Below the pieces are notes generated by a model that searched no databases, was not told the DNA's origin, and saw nothing but the letters and a program-made list of their open reading frames with translations. From Echinicola arenosa (lineage in GTDB: Bacteria > Bacteroidota > Bacteroidia > Cytophagales > Cyclobacteriaceae), in the NCBI RefSeq assembly GCF_014841125.1, contig NZ_JACYTQ010000003.1:248001-312000 (forward strand): 64,000 nucleotides of DNA. The letters run 5' to 3'. Each line of letters starts with the position of its first letter. The first letter of the stretch is position 1. Of the stretch, positions 27,920-38,225 are shown one piece after another. The position numbers were made by a program, and so were the translations under genes.

Positions 27920-28774
27920 ATGATGTTGAGAATATATTTATTGTTGATGCTAATAAGTAGTAATGTCACTGCACAACAAGTGTCCACTGTAAAGTGGAAT
28001 GAGACAGACAAGGAAAAGGTTCAAAACTTAAAATGGGATACCAAAAAGGTAGCCAAAGGTATTCGGGTAAAGACGGTCACTGTCAGGCTATTTGATGCTC
28101 CCCAGGAAATATTTATGCTGGATATTGATACAGCAAAAGCTAAAGTAGATTATTCGGTTGGAATGGCAGATTATATGGAAAAAACCTCTGTGCAGGCCGT
28201 AGCAAATGATGCCATTGCTGCCATAAACGGGTCTTTCTTTAGGAATCATGCAGAGCCACTGGGAGATAGTCGCCATTTAGTGATGATTGATGGAAAAGTA
28301 CTCGCAAAAACTGATTCAGCTGAATTTGAGACGCGGGGCACTGGGGCCGTACTGGTTTACAATAATCAGGTGGACATCACTAATTGGTCCAGGGAGAAGG
28401 AAAAGAAAATAGCAGGAAAAGCTGACCATGCCCTTACCTCCGGTCCGCTGCTTATGGATGATGAAAAGATGGTAGACCTGTCGGGTACTCCTTTTGTTCT
28501 TAAGAGGCATCCTCGCTCGGTAATTGCCTTTAATAATGGCCATCTATTGTTGATCGTTATAGGAGGAAGGTCTGAAAATGCCGCAGGTATGAGCCTGGAT
28601 GAGGTACAGTTCTTTTGTGATGCACTAGGCTGTGATGATATCCTTAATCTGGATGGAGGAGGTTCCAGTACTTTGTATGTAAAGGGCTATGATGAAGATG
28701 ATATTGTAAATGTGCCCACTGACGGGAGTGAAAGAGCCGTAAAAGGAATATTCTATATCACTTCCCAACGGTGA
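27920..28774 (+). CDS. phosphodiester glycosidase family protein (NAGPA-like) 2
   Basis: 284-residue exported paralogue of the 25490 gene. The signal peptide (MLRIYLLLMLISSNVTAQQ) has no lipobox, so this copy is probably periplasmic while copy 1 is lipid-anchored. Marks: AVANDAIAAINGSFFRN, HLVMIDGKVLAK, ALTSGPLLMDD, RHPRSVIAF, DILNLDGGGSSTLYVKG and ERAVKGIFYI. It begins 171 bases after the NHL gene and is followed by a strong hairpin, so it ends operon B. Confidence 0.88.
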   Translation: MMLRIYLLLMLISSNVTAQQVSTVKWNETDKEKVQNLKWDTKKVAKGIRVKTVTVRLFDAPQEIFMLDIDTAKAKVDYSVGMADYMEKTSVQAVANDAIAAINGSFFRNHAEPLGDSRHLVMIDGKVLAKTDSAEFETRGTGAVLVYNNQVDITNWSREKEKKIAGKADHALTSGPLLMDDEKMVDLSGTPFVLKRHPRSVIAFNNGHLLLIVIGGRSENAAGMSLDEVQFFCDALGCDDILNLDGGGSSTLYVKGYDEDDIVNVPTDGSERAVKGIFYITSQR

Positions 28775-28793
28775 AATACAATTAGTTTTTAGT

Positions 28794-28828
28794 GTAACCC
28801 AGGGATGCTTATCGCATCCCTGGGTTAC
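28794..28828. terminator. strong hairpin ending operon B
   Basis: Perfect 15-bp stem GTAACCCAGGGATGC / GCATCCCTGGGTTAC with a 5-nt loop, 20 bases after the last stop of operon B. No U-tract follows, so it may also act as a 3'-end stabiliser. Confidence 0.65.
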
Positions 28829-29089
28829 TATCAAGCTTGCGCATTGATGGCGTTTAGGTTGAACATATTGTGAGCGTACGTTGGTATTTTTAAAATCATT
28901 TTCATTCATGGAATTAGAAAAAGTACCTATAGATAATTGATCGGTTGGAATTATAACCTCCCTGTTTTCAATTCTTGTTGCAGATAAAATTATTACATTG
29001 GAATCTCTACATGACCTATAATTAATATAAGGTTCAATTTTGCATAACATATTTATAGGAAATTATTGGTTGGTTTGTAACATACTGTT

Positions 29090-29614
29090 ATGGACCAAAT
29101 TCTTATAAGAAATATTAAGCGGGGCTGTTTGAAAAGCTACAAAACCATTTTTGATAAATACTACAATGTATTATTTGCCTACGCCAATAGAATGATAAAA
29201 GACCCGGAGAGTGCCAAGGAAATAACCAATGATACTTTTTTGAAATTATGGGAATATCGAGATAGGTTGGATACGGATGTGGATAGCCTTAAGCCATACC
29301 TTTTCCAGATTGCCCACAACCATAGCATCAACCACCTGAAGAAAATCAGGATCAACTCTACTTTTGAATTTCTGGATTCGGAAATAGCGGAACCTTTCGA
29401 GCAACATTTAATGGAGTACAGGGAGCTGGAACAAGCCATAGATCATGCTATTGATTCCCTTCCAGAACAGAGGAGGCAGATTTTTTTATTAAGCAGAAAA
29501 GAAGGGTTGAAATACTCCGAAATAGCAGAACAACTGGGAATATCTCCAAGAACCGTGGAAACGCAAATTCGAAGATCCCTCCATGCCCTAAAATCATACC
29601 TCAAGAAAATATAG
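29090..29614 (+). CDS. ECF RNA polymerase sigma-70 factor, operon C
   Basis: 174 residues. Region 2: YKTIFDKYYNVLFAYANRMI and AKEITNDTFLKLWEYRD. Region 4: LPEQRRQIFLLSRKEGLKYS, IAEQLGISPRTVETQIRRSL. First gene of operon C, with its FecR 188 bases downstream. ATG at 29090. Confidence 0.93.
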   Translation: MDQILIRNIKRGCLKSYKTIFDKYYNVLFAYANRMIKDPESAKEITNDTFLKLWEYRDRLDTDVDSLKPYLFQIAHNHSINHLKKIRINSTFEFLDSEIAEPFEQHLMEYRELEQAIDHAIDSLPEQRRQIFLLSRKEGLKYSEIAEQLGISPRTVETQIRRSLHALKSYLKKI

Positions 29615-29802
29615 TTTTACCTTATACACTATCTTATCCATCACAATTAGTGGAAAGGATAGGTGCGGATAATTTTTTTCATTTCAATACAGTAAAGGGC
29701 TTAAGCCCATTGGGACATTTCTCAATTAGTCCAATCAACTTTTTTAAAAATTTGACGGCTGCTGTAAGGGTAGTTTACCAATACATTGTATAGCTAAATA
29801 GA

Positions 29803-30768
29803 ATGAGAAACAATATCTACATACAGCAGAAGCTATTGGCATTCATCCAAAAAAAGACGGATGCAAAGGATAATGAGCTCATCCAGCAATGGCTGGAGGA
29901 AAGTGAGGAAAATGTCAATCTATTTCTGAAATTAAAAAAACTCTATGAGGAAGAGGACCACCCTGATTACCTTTCCAAAAATGAGATTGAGGACCAGTGG
30001 CTTAAATTGGAAGAAGGGATAGAGAAAAAAAGTATTCATTCCGATCGATACAAATGGTTAATGGGTGCTGCTGCTTCAGTATTGATCTTAATTGCATTTT
30101 CTGTTTTTTGGCGCTTTGGTCCTGAAAAGGAAGGGCCACAAAAGGAAACCATATACCAGACGAATACTGGTGAAACGAAATCGGTAATGTTGGCAGATGG
30201 TACATTGGTTTGGCTGAATGCGGGAAGTAAATTGGTCGTTTCAAATGATTTTGGTCAAGAGGATAGAAAAGTCACCCTTGAGGGAGAGGCTTGGTTTGAC
30301 GTGAAAAAGAACACGATGAAATCCTTTGTTGTTAAAACAGGAAACATAAAAGTAAAGGTTTATGGAACGCAGTTCAATATAAATGCCTATGAATGGGCCC
30401 CCACGATAAGCACCAGCCTGGAAGAGGGAAGTATTAGTTATTCTGATGGACTCTCTGCTGAATTGTTTATCAAACCGGGAGAACAAGTGATATACCATAA
30501 AGTTGAAAAAAGTACCACTTTAAAGCGTTTCAATACGATGGACCACATTGCATGGAAAAGCAATAAGTTGGTGCTCAAAGATGTCCCTTTATCCTTGGCA
30601 GTAAGAAAAATAGAGAATTTTTATGGGATCCAGCTTAATGCCGATAGCAAACTGGCTGATGGTGACCTCATAACCATGACCATCGAAAATGACAGCCCAC
30701 AAGAAATAGTAGATCTACTCAATACCATAACCACAAACCAATTTACCATGAAGAATTATTCTCCCTAG
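29803..30768 (+). CDS. FecR-type anti-sigma factor, operon C
   Basis: 321 residues, somewhat short. N-terminal helical cytoplasmic part (DAKDNELIQQWLEESEENVN), membrane segment at about 85-103 (LMGAAASVLILIAFSVFW), FecR domain (MLADGTLVWLNAGSKLVVSN, VTLEGEAWFDVKKN, IKVKVYGTQFNINAY) and a C-terminal module (LSLAVRKIENFYGIQL). It lies between the sigma and susC genes. Confidence 0.92.
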   Translation: MRNNIYIQQKLLAFIQKKTDAKDNELIQQWLEESEENVNLFLKLKKLYEEEDHPDYLSKNEIEDQWLKLEEGIEKKSIHSDRYKWLMGAAASVLILIAFSVFWRFGPEKEGPQKETIYQTNTGETKSVMLADGTLVWLNAGSKLVVSNDFGQEDRKVTLEGEAWFDVKKNTMKSFVVKTGNIKVKVYGTQFNINAYEWAPTISTSLEEGSISYSDGLSAELFIKPGEQVIYHKVEKSTTLKRFNTMDHIAWKSNKLVLKDVPLSLAVRKIENFYGIQLNADSKLADGDLITMTIENDSPQEIVDLLNTITTNQFTMKNYSP

Positions 30769-30783
30769 TGCCCCAAAATGAAA

Positions 30784-30807
30784 AAGGAAGTGCGGTAACA
30801 CTTCCTT
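30784..30807 (+). promoter_or_regulatory. stem-loop in the fecR-susC junction, operon C
   Basis: Perfect 9-bp stem AAGGAAGTG / CACTTCCTT with loop CGGTAA, 16 bases after the fecR stop, preceded by A-rich sequence, with no immediate U-tract. It ends 50 nt before the susC start. Confidence 0.7.
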
Positions 30808-30856
30808 CGGTAATTTCTAAAATCTCCTTTTTGATCATTTAAAAACATCTAAAATT

Positions 30857-33800
30857 ATGAAGAATAATAGTATTTTACAAAATACTACTTATAAGGAATT
30901 GTCATGCCCTTTCTGTTTTAAAGCAAGCTTGCTTTTCCTTATCGTATCCTTTCTTATGGCCTGTCCCGCATGGGCACAAAAGATTCAACTGAAACCAGGT
31001 ACAAGACCGCTTTTGGATGTCATCCAGGAAGTGGACGGGCAGACCAATAAGGATTTTGTCTACAATGCCTCCCAAATTGGCCTTCAGCAAAACATTAGGA
31101 TCAATGTAAGTGGGCTGACTTTGGAGAGTACCTTGGACAGTGTGTTTTCTGGTACAGGTATATCCCATAAAATCCAAAACAACCATATTGTTTTGGTCAA
31201 AACCGTAGCAAAAGAAGAACTTGTCCATGGAAAAGTTACAGATGCCGAAACAGGCGAAGCCCTGGTAGGTGTTACGGTACGTCTAAAAGGTACATCAATT
31301 GGTACGGCCACCGATATTGAAGGAAACTTTACACTAAAGGCCCCATCTGGAGCAACAATGTTGTTTACCTATATCGGTTACCAAGCTCAGGAACTCCCCA
31401 TCGGGAGTCAGCGGGAGTTTTCGATCAGCCTGGTCATGGAAACCACTGGGATGAATGAGTTTGTGGTAGTGGGTTATGGTCGTCAACTAAAAGAACAGCT
31501 TACCGGATCCATATCAAAAATAGAGGCCAAGCAGCTTGAAGAAAGGCCCGTGGTATCCACTTCTGCAGCCCTTCAGGGACTGGCTCCTGGGGTTACCGTG
31601 ACCCAACAGACTGGCGCTCCCGGTGCGGATGGTGGACAGATAAGGATCAGGGGCATCAATTCATTCGGTGGATCGGATAGCTCCCCTCTTATTTTAATTG
31701 ATGGAGTGGCGGGGAATTTAAATATGATTGATGTCAATCAGATTGAATCCATATCTGTGCTCAAGGATGCGGCTTCTGCAGCCATATATGGTTCACGAGC
31801 TGCCAACGGTGTTGTATTGGTAACTACCAAAAGGGCTTCTGCTGATAAATTTGCCCTTAATTACAAGACTTATGTGGGGAAAAGTGAGGCTACCTTTATC
31901 CCAAAAGTTACCGATGGACTGACATTTATGGAGGTTTTTAACGAAGCCAACAACAATGATTATGGATATCCACTCTATAGTGAAGATGAAATAAATGACT
32001 TTCAGTCAAAATACGCAGAAAATCCCGATAATTATGACTGGCAGCAAGCGATTTTAAATGGTTCAGGATTGACGCAGAACCACTTTTTGTCCTTGATGGC
32101 GAATTCCGATAAGATTTATGTCATGCCTTCCATTAGTTATACCGACCAACAGGGTATCATAGAAAACACAGGGTTTAAAAGGATCATTGTAAGAAACAAT
32201 ATGGACATCAAGCCCAGTGATATGCTGGCCATTAAATTTGACATGTCCTTCAACAACAGTGATAGGAAGCAGATTGCCCATGAAGGGGATATTTGGAATT
32301 ATTTGGGACGTATGCCTACCAATATCCCCATCAAAAGAGCCGGGCAATGGTCAGAAGGCTGGGTAAACGTTAACCCGGTAGCTCAAATCGCTGAGGGGGG
32401 CAATGAAAGGACCAACAACATTGAATTGATCGGTAACCTTACTGTGGATGTAAAACCCTTGGAATGGTTGACCCTGACCGGAAAAATGGCACCCCGGTAC
32501 CGTACCAGAAATACACATGAATTTTCTAAAAGCATCATGACCTACAATGATGATGGTTCGGAGTCTGGTGCAGCATATACTTTTACAAGTCTTACTGAAA
32601 CCGCTTACCGTTATTATTTTGAAAACTACCAATTTCTGACCCACGCTGAGAAGTATTGGAAAAACCACCATTTCAAGCTTTTATTGGGTACTTCCAAGGA
32701 ATCCTATGACCAAAAGTATTTGATGGGATATAGGAGGGATTATACCTATGATACTTATGAAGTGCTTGCCGCAGGAGCTGATGATGCCACAAAGGACAAT
32801 AATGGCACCCATGCACAATGGGTATTGGTATCTGGCTTTGGAAGACTGAACTATGATTTCAAGGACCGTTACCTCTTTGAGGCCAATTTTAGATATGATG
32901 GTTCTTCCAGGTTCAGCCCTGAGAATCGATGGGCCGCTTTTCCATCCTTCTCTGCCGGATGGTTGCTCTCCGAAGAGCCCTTTATGGCCGGGACAAGGCA
33001 TTTTATCGACCAGATAAAAATTAGGGGTTCTTGGGGCCAACTTGGAAATCAGAATATTGGTAGCTCCTATTATCCATATATGGAAACTTTGGCCGTGGGA
33101 AGCATATCCATGGCAGAACAGATCCACCAGCTGGTAACCTTGAATACCATGTCCAACCCTGACTTACGCTGGGAAGAGACCACGGTAACCGATATAGGAT
33201 TGGATATCAGTCTGTTCGATGACCATTTCTCCCTAACGGCAGATTGGTATAAAAAAGTTACGGATGGCATCTTATTGACCTTGTATACCTCGCAGTTGAC
33301 AGGTCTCAACGCCCCCTACCAAAATGCTGCAGTTGTGGAAAATAAGGGATGGGAATTAGGCGCCAATTATGACAAGCAATGGGGTGATTTTGATCTAAAC
33401 CTTGGATTTAACCTTGCTGATGTCAAAAACAAGATCACGGATATGCGGGGCCAAACTTCGGGGACCCTGCTGCGACAGGAGGAAGGATTTGCCATCAACT
33501 CCATTTATGGTTATGTAGCTGATGGGTTGTACCAGTCCCAAGAGGAAATAGATGCTGGGCCAACACAATTTGGAACCTTGCAGCCAGGTGATATCAGATA
33601 TAGGGATATTGCAGGCGACTTTGATGAGAACAATAATCCAATTCCCGATGGCAAAATCAATGATGATGACAAGGTAATGATAGGGAATACCATCCCAAGG
33701 TATACCTATGCGATGAACCTTAACCTCGGGTGGAAAGGCATTAAGTTATATGCCCTGTTCCAAGGTGTAGGCAAAGTGGACGGTTACCTGAATTCCCATT

Positions 33801-34195
33801 ATGTAATACCGGCAGTCAATTCCAGTGCCGTAAAAACCTGGCAATTGGATTACTGGACAGCTGACAATACAGATGCAGCATTTCCAAGGCTATCCACCAC
33901 CTCCACCAACAATACCCAGAATTCTACCTATTGGATGAAAAGTGCCTCATACCTAAGACTCAAAAACCTGCAGGTTGGCTATGAATTGCCAAAAAAATGG
34001 TTGGAGAAACTTAAAGTTGACAATGTCTACTTGTATGCAAATGGCCAGAACCTGTTTACCAAAACGGATTTTTGGCAAGGTTATGACCCCGAAGTAAACT
34101 ACAATGCCAATGCCTCTGCCGGAGTTTCATTGGGAAGTGGTGCCTACTATCCCCAAGTTAAAATGTATTCCTTAGGTCTAGATATTAAATTTTAA
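30857..34195 (+). CDS. SusC/RagA TonB-dependent receptor with STN domain, operon C
   Basis: 1112 residues. Signal region to residue 40 (FLMACPAWAQ), STN about 42-116, carboxypeptidase-D-like about 122-194, linker EFVVVGYGRQ, plug with DAASAAIYGSRAANGVVLVT and barrel ending LGLDIKF. It pairs with the SusD whose ATG lies 6 bases after this stop, and through STN with the FecR upstream. Confidence 0.95.
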   Translation: MKNNSILQNTTYKELSCPFCFKASLLFLIVSFLMACPAWAQKIQLKPGTRPLLDVIQEVDGQTNKDFVYNASQIGLQQNIRINVSGLTLESTLDSVFSGTGISHKIQNNHIVLVKTVAKEELVHGKVTDAETGEALVGVTVRLKGTSIGTATDIEGNFTLKAPSGATMLFTYIGYQAQELPIGSQREFSISLVMETTGMNEFVVVGYGRQLKEQLTGSISKIEAKQLEERPVVSTSAALQGLAPGVTVTQQTGAPGADGGQIRIRGINSFGGSDSSPLILIDGVAGNLNMIDVNQIESISVLKDAASAAIYGSRAANGVVLVTTKRASADKFALNYKTYVGKSEATFIPKVTDGLTFMEVFNEANNNDYGYPLYSEDEINDFQSKYAENPDNYDWQQAILNGSGLTQNHFLSLMANSDKIYVMPSISYTDQQGIIENTGFKRIIVRNNMDIKPSDMLAIKFDMSFNNSDRKQIAHEGDIWNYLGRMPTNIPIKRAGQWSEGWVNVNPVAQIAEGGNERTNNIELIGNLTVDVKPLEWLTLTGKMAPRYRTRNTHEFSKSIMTYNDDGSESGAAYTFTSLTETAYRYYFENYQFLTHAEKYWKNHHFKLLLGTSKESYDQKYLMGYRRDYTYDTYEVLAAGADDATKDNNGTHAQWVLVSGFGRLNYDFKDRYLFEANFRYDGSSRFSPENRWAAFPSFSAGWLLSEEPFMAGTRHFIDQIKIRGSWGQLGNQNIGSSYYPYMETLAVGSISMAEQIHQLVTLNTMSNPDLRWEETTVTDIGLDISLFDDHFSLTADWYKKVTDGILLTLYTSQLTGLNAPYQNAAVVENKGWELGANYDKQWGDFDLNLGFNLADVKNKITDMRGQTSGTLLRQEEGFAINSIYGYVADGLYQSQEEIDAGPTQFGTLQPGDIRYRDIAGDFDENNNPIPDGKINDDDKVMIGNTIPRYTYAMNLNLGWKGIKLYALFQGVGKVDGYLNSHYVIPAVNSSAVKTWQLDYWTADNTDAAFPRLSTTSTNNTQNSTYWMKSASYLRLKNLQVGYELPKKWLEKLKVDNVYLYANGQNLFTKTDFWQGYDPEVNYNANASAGVSLGSGAYYPQVKMYSLGLDIKF

Positions 34196-34200
34196 TTACC

Positions 34201-35955
34201 ATGAAACGAAATATAACTTATATACTGTTACTGACTTTGGGCATGCTTAGTGCCTGCGACCTGGATAGATTGCCCATGAACGGGCCAACCACGGGTACAT
34301 TTCCTGCTACTGAGGAAGAAGCTACAATGGGTCTTTTGGCCGCTTACAAAGGCCTTACTCTATTGGATGCCGCCAATACCCCATTTTTACATGTGATGGA
34401 CAATATTAGCGACATAGGATATGCCCGTCCCAGCAATAACTATACTTCTCCCATTACCAGTTCATTGACCACGGACAATGCCCTGGCAACCAAGCCCTGG
34501 GAATATCATTACAAGACCATTGCCAGGTGCCATACGGTATTGGATAACCTGGAGAATATTCGGAACTCCATATCCGAGGAAAAGTTCAATCAATTAGATG
34601 CCGAGCTAAGGGTAATTAGAGCTTATTGTTATTCTAAATTAATAGAACTCTATGGGGATGTCCCACTGGTATTGAATGCCTTGGGTTTGAATGATGCCAA
34701 CAACCTTCCAAGGACTTCAAAAGCTGAGGTCCAACAATGGATCATCGATGAAATGAGCGATATTGCGGACCATCTTCCTGCTGCTCAACCTGCATATGGA
34801 AATGTCAGGGTAGGCAGTGTGGCCGCTTATATGTTGAAAGCCAGGGTGGCATTGTATGCCGGACAATTTGGTGTGGCAGCAGAGGCTTCGAAGAAAGCAC
34901 TTGAGTTGGCCAATGGGATATATGCTTTGACCCCCTTTGATGGGTCAAGTCAGTTTGCCAACCAAGACCATCAGTCCGGAGAGCCAGAATGCTCCAATAT
35001 ATTTGGCTATGATGGTTATCGCAATAGTAGTGAATGGATCTGGGTGTTTGAGTACAACCAGAATATTTCAGGGAACACCCATAACCAAGGATACTATTTT
35101 GGATCCAGGTTAGGAAAAGGATGTAGCTACTGGGGGCCAACCCAAAACCTTATCGATTCTTTCCAGTGTATCGATGGACTGCCGATAGATGAATCGCCAC
35201 TTTACGATGCCAATGCGCCTTTCAAGAGCAGGGATCCGAGATTGGACATGTATTGTGCCAGACCGCATGCAAGATTGATGGGCTTCCAGTTCGAAACCAA
35301 TACGACCTTCGATCAGGTCAATAATTACTGGCCATTGATCAATGGGGAATCCAATGCTCCCGTAATGGTTTCCAATACGGATTCCAAAAATGCTTACCGG
35401 ACTTTCAGCGGTTATCTATGGAGGAAACATACCGATAATGCCGATTACCTGACCAATTCGTCAAGAGGCGTCTCTGACCTCAACCTAGGGGTGTTCAGGT
35501 TTGCCGAATTGCTTTTGATTTATGCTGAAGCCAAGATTGAATCGAATGATATTGATGCCACAGTTTACGAAGCCATTGACCAGATCAGGCGTAGGGCAGG
35601 TATGCCAGAATTGGACAAAAACCTTTCCCAGTCAGAGTTAAGGTCCATCTTGAGGTATGAACGTAAAATCGAACTTTGCAATGATGGATTGAGGTGGTAT
35701 GATATCAGAAGATGGGGGATTGCCGACCAGGTAATGAATGGGGTGATTTATTTGAACAGGAACGGAAATACATGGAGCAGTAATGTGGTGGTGGATATTG
35801 ATGAGAACCATACACCTATTTATGATCAGGCAGAGGCCACCAATTACTTTACCACCCAGGAAGTGGTTTATCAAATTAATAAAGATGAGGTATGGCCTGT
35901 TCCGCAACAGGAAATAGATATCAACCCCAGCCTTACACAAAACCCTGGATACTAA
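34201..35955 (+). CDS. SusD/RagB-family lipoprotein, operon C
   Basis: 584 residues. Lipobox LGMLSACDLDRLP. Core helices LRVIRAYCYSKLIELYGDVP, SVAAYMLKARVALYAGQFGV and FRFAELLLIYAEAKI. C-terminal signature VWPVPQQEIDINPSLTQNPG. Full-length, typical ligand-binding partner of SusC. Phosphoesterase genes follow, the first 34 bases downstream. Confidence 0.95.
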   Translation: MKRNITYILLLTLGMLSACDLDRLPMNGPTTGTFPATEEEATMGLLAAYKGLTLLDAANTPFLHVMDNISDIGYARPSNNYTSPITSSLTTDNALATKPWEYHYKTIARCHTVLDNLENIRNSISEEKFNQLDAELRVIRAYCYSKLIELYGDVPLVLNALGLNDANNLPRTSKAEVQQWIIDEMSDIADHLPAAQPAYGNVRVGSVAAYMLKARVALYAGQFGVAAEASKKALELANGIYALTPFDGSSQFANQDHQSGEPECSNIFGYDGYRNSSEWIWVFEYNQNISGNTHNQGYYFGSRLGKGCSYWGPTQNLIDSFQCIDGLPIDESPLYDANAPFKSRDPRLDMYCARPHARLMGFQFETNTTFDQVNNYWPLINGESNAPVMVSNTDSKNAYRTFSGYLWRKHTDNADYLTNSSRGVSDLNLGVFRFAELLLIYAEAKIESNDIDATVYEAIDQIRRRAGMPELDKNLSQSELRSILRYERKIELCNDGLRWYDIRRWGIADQVMNGVIYLNRNGNTWSSNVVVDIDENHTPIYDQAEATNYFTTQEVVYQINKDEVWPVPQQEIDINPSLTQNPGY

Positions 35956-35989
35956 GGGGGCTATTGATTTCACTTGGACAATAATAAAA

Positions 35990-36970
35990 ATGGAAAACAA
36001 TTTAATGGTAAGAGATATAATGAGAATGGTAACCTTCAAGATAATTGCCGTACTTTTTTTGGTATTGGTTTTTGGAGAAGCCAAGGCACAGAAGGATACT
36101 GTTTCGATTCTCCATATTACCGATCTGCATGTCATATTTAATCCGGAGGCCTATATTGAGGAAATGATGGTTTATCGCCAAAAGAAAGATTATCACCTCG
36201 GTGAGGGCAGGTTTAGGGAATTCCTTTCAACGGTGCCGGCAAAAACCAAAAGTGACATGGTAGTGGCCACGGGAGACCTGATTGATTTCTTTGAATCTGA
36301 AGTAGGGGATGGCTCCATTTTGGATATTCAGACCCGACAATTCTCAAAATTGTTGGATGAATATGACGTACCCATCCACCTGACCATGGGCAACCATGAA
36401 ACCTTTACCTTTGGGTGGGACGATTCCTTGGAGTACAAACTGTTGCACCATCAGTACCATACCGGAAAGGCCCGCGCCCTGTGGATCAGAAATCTGGAGG
36501 ATTTTAAAAACGGGACCTACTATAGCAAAAAACTCGGAGTCGGTAAGACCCAATATAAACTGATTTTTCTTGATGATAGCTTTTATGAATTCAAAGAAGA
36601 AGACGATACTGATGTTCCCTATATTAGCAAACCACAGGAATATTGGTTGGAAAATGAGTTGAATGCTTCCCAGGATGATGTAGAAATCATATTTATGCAT
36701 ATTCCATTCGGCGCCAAAGTAAGCGAAAAAAATGCCTTTTACAAGGTCCTCCAGAAACATCCTTCTTGTAAGCTGGTAGTGGCAGGCCATCACCATAAGG
36801 ATATTATCAGAAACTATCCCAACGATAAGGATGGCTTCGTCCAGGTGCAGACAGCAGCACTGGTAAACAGTGTGGAGAACTGGCGATTGATCAAGCTTAC
36901 CGAAGACCAGATCTTAGTTTCAGAAACGGGTAATAGATCGGCCAATGAGGTGATCATTTCTCTTGAATAG
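35990..36970 (+). CDS. calcineurin-like metallophosphoesterase, exported
   Basis: 326 residues; signal segment about 13-33 (TFKIIAVLFLVLVFGEAKAQ). All calcineurin-type metal motifs occur: ITDLH (Asp45, His47), VVATGDLIDFF, TMGNHETF, IFMHIPFG and VVAGHHHKD. This is a binuclear-metal phosphomono- or diesterase of the periplasm. In-frame ATGs at 36005 and 36020 could be the real start. It follows SusD by 34 bases and precedes the GDPD gene, so the two probably act in sequence on the same imported phosphoester. Confidence 0.9.
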   Translation: MENNLMVRDIMRMVTFKIIAVLFLVLVFGEAKAQKDTVSILHITDLHVIFNPEAYIEEMMVYRQKKDYHLGEGRFREFLSTVPAKTKSDMVVATGDLIDFFESEVGDGSILDIQTRQFSKLLDEYDVPIHLTMGNHETFTFGWDDSLEYKLLHHQYHTGKARALWIRNLEDFKNGTYYSKKLGVGKTQYKLIFLDDSFYEFKEEDDTDVPYISKPQEYWLENELNASQDDVEIIFMHIPFGAKVSEKNAFYKVLQKHPSCKLVVAGHHHKDIIRNYPNDKDGFVQVQTAALVNSVENWRLIKLTEDQILVSETGNRSANEVIISLE

Positions 36971-37067
36971 GGAATCTAATTAAATCAACATAACAATCAT
37001 GGGTCAAAATACTTTTATAACCAAAGTTTAAAAGTGTTTTGGCCCTTGTTCAAATTATTTGGATAGA

Positions 37068-37982
37068 ATGAAAACGATTAAGGTATTACATGGAGTTTTT
37101 CTATGTCTCTTTATAAACCTGTTTGGCGCTTATGGCCAAACAAGTGGAGAAGGTAAACGCAACTTTATAAGCTTTGCTGCGGCCCAAGAGCTGCATGAAT
37201 ATTTCACCTATACGGGAAGGAACTGTCCACTAATCAGTGGGCATCGGGGCGGAAAGGAGAGCGGTTATCCTGAAAACAGTATAGAGGCCTTTGCCAATAC
37301 TTTGAAACATACCCCAGCTTTTTTTGAAATTGACCCCAGGTTAACCAAGGATAGCGTTATTGTGCTGATGCATGATGCCAGTCTGGAACGGACTACCAAC
37401 GGGCATGGGAAATTAAGGGATCTTTTATGGAAGGAGGCCCAGCAGCTATATTTGAAGGATGTTAATGGCGTTCTGACTGATTTTAAGATCCCTTCACTCG
37501 AAGAAGTAATTGTATGGAGCAAGGGAAAGACCGTAGTTAATCTTGATCATAAGGATGTTCCCATGGAGATGACAGCAGCTCTGGTCAAAAGACTCAATGC
37601 ATTTGATCATGTGATGATCACGGTCCATGATCCCAGTGAAGCAAGCTATTATTTGGAGCAACACCCTGATTTTATGTTTTCGGCCTTTATCCGCAGCGAA
37701 GAAGAATTCAAGTCTTATGAGGAGGCAGGTATCCCTTGGAGCCAGATTATGGCTTATGTTGGTCCCTTGAGCAAGCCAGAAAATCAGGCTCTTTATGATC
37801 AGCTGCACGCCAAAGGTGTGCTGGTCATGATCTCAGCTGCTCCCAGCTATGATAAAATGGATAACAAAGCGGAGCAATTTGCTTCCTATAGAAAGGTATT
37901 TGAAGAGGGAGCAGATGTTTTGGAATCGGATTACCCCATTGAGGTGGCCAAATCTTTGGAGATGGTGAGTGGTGTTGAATAA
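37068..37982 (+). CDS. glycerophosphodiester phosphodiesterase (GDPD) family protein
   Basis: 304 residues from the ATG at 37068; the TTG at 37059 adds only three residues. Signal peptide to residue 23 (LFGAYGQ). The GDPD TIM-barrel active site is intact: GHRGG with His59/Arg60, YPENSIEAF, the metal ligands EIDPR (Glu87, Asp89) and the second catalytic His in LMHDASLERTTNG (His102). Later NLDHKD and ESDYPIE fit the barrel. It cleaves glycerophosphodiesters, or a related polyol/sugar phosphodiester in this context, to glycerol 3-phosphate and alcohol. Last gene of operon C. Confidence 0.9.
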   Translation: MKTIKVLHGVFLCLFINLFGAYGQTSGEGKRNFISFAAAQELHEYFTYTGRNCPLISGHRGGKESGYPENSIEAFANTLKHTPAFFEIDPRLTKDSVIVLMHDASLERTTNGHGKLRDLLWKEAQQLYLKDVNGVLTDFKIPSLEEVIVWSKGKTVVNLDHKDVPMEMTAALVKRLNAFDHVMITVHDPSEASYYLEQHPDFMFSAFIRSEEEFKSYEEAGIPWSQIMAYVGPLSKPENQALYDQLHAKGVLVMISAAPSYDKMDNKAEQFASYRKVFEEGADVLESDYPIEVAKSLEMVSGVE

Positions 37983-38054
37983 TTGTATTTCAGTTACTTA
38001 AGTGTATTTTCCTAGAATAGAGATTAATACTACAATAATGATAAATCCCAGAAC

Positions 38055-38225
38055 AACTCTCGGGAATTGGGAATGGAGAATGAGGACTGAAGACTGAAGA
38101 CGGGAGAATTGGGAATGGGGACGGGAGCGAGGCTGCTGGGTTGGAGCATTGGGAATGTGGAATGGGGACGGGGGACTGGAGAATGGGGAATGGAGAATGG
38201 AGAATGGGGTCTATGGTCAGGTGGT
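38055..38225. repeat. purine-rich, G-run repeat tract
   Basis: A 170-bp strand-asymmetric tract of degenerate GGGAATGG, GGAGAATGG and GGGGACGGG units, non-coding. A shorter tract of the same style is at 52320-52392. Many closely spaced GGG/GGGG runs could form G-quadruplexes. Confidence 0.7.
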
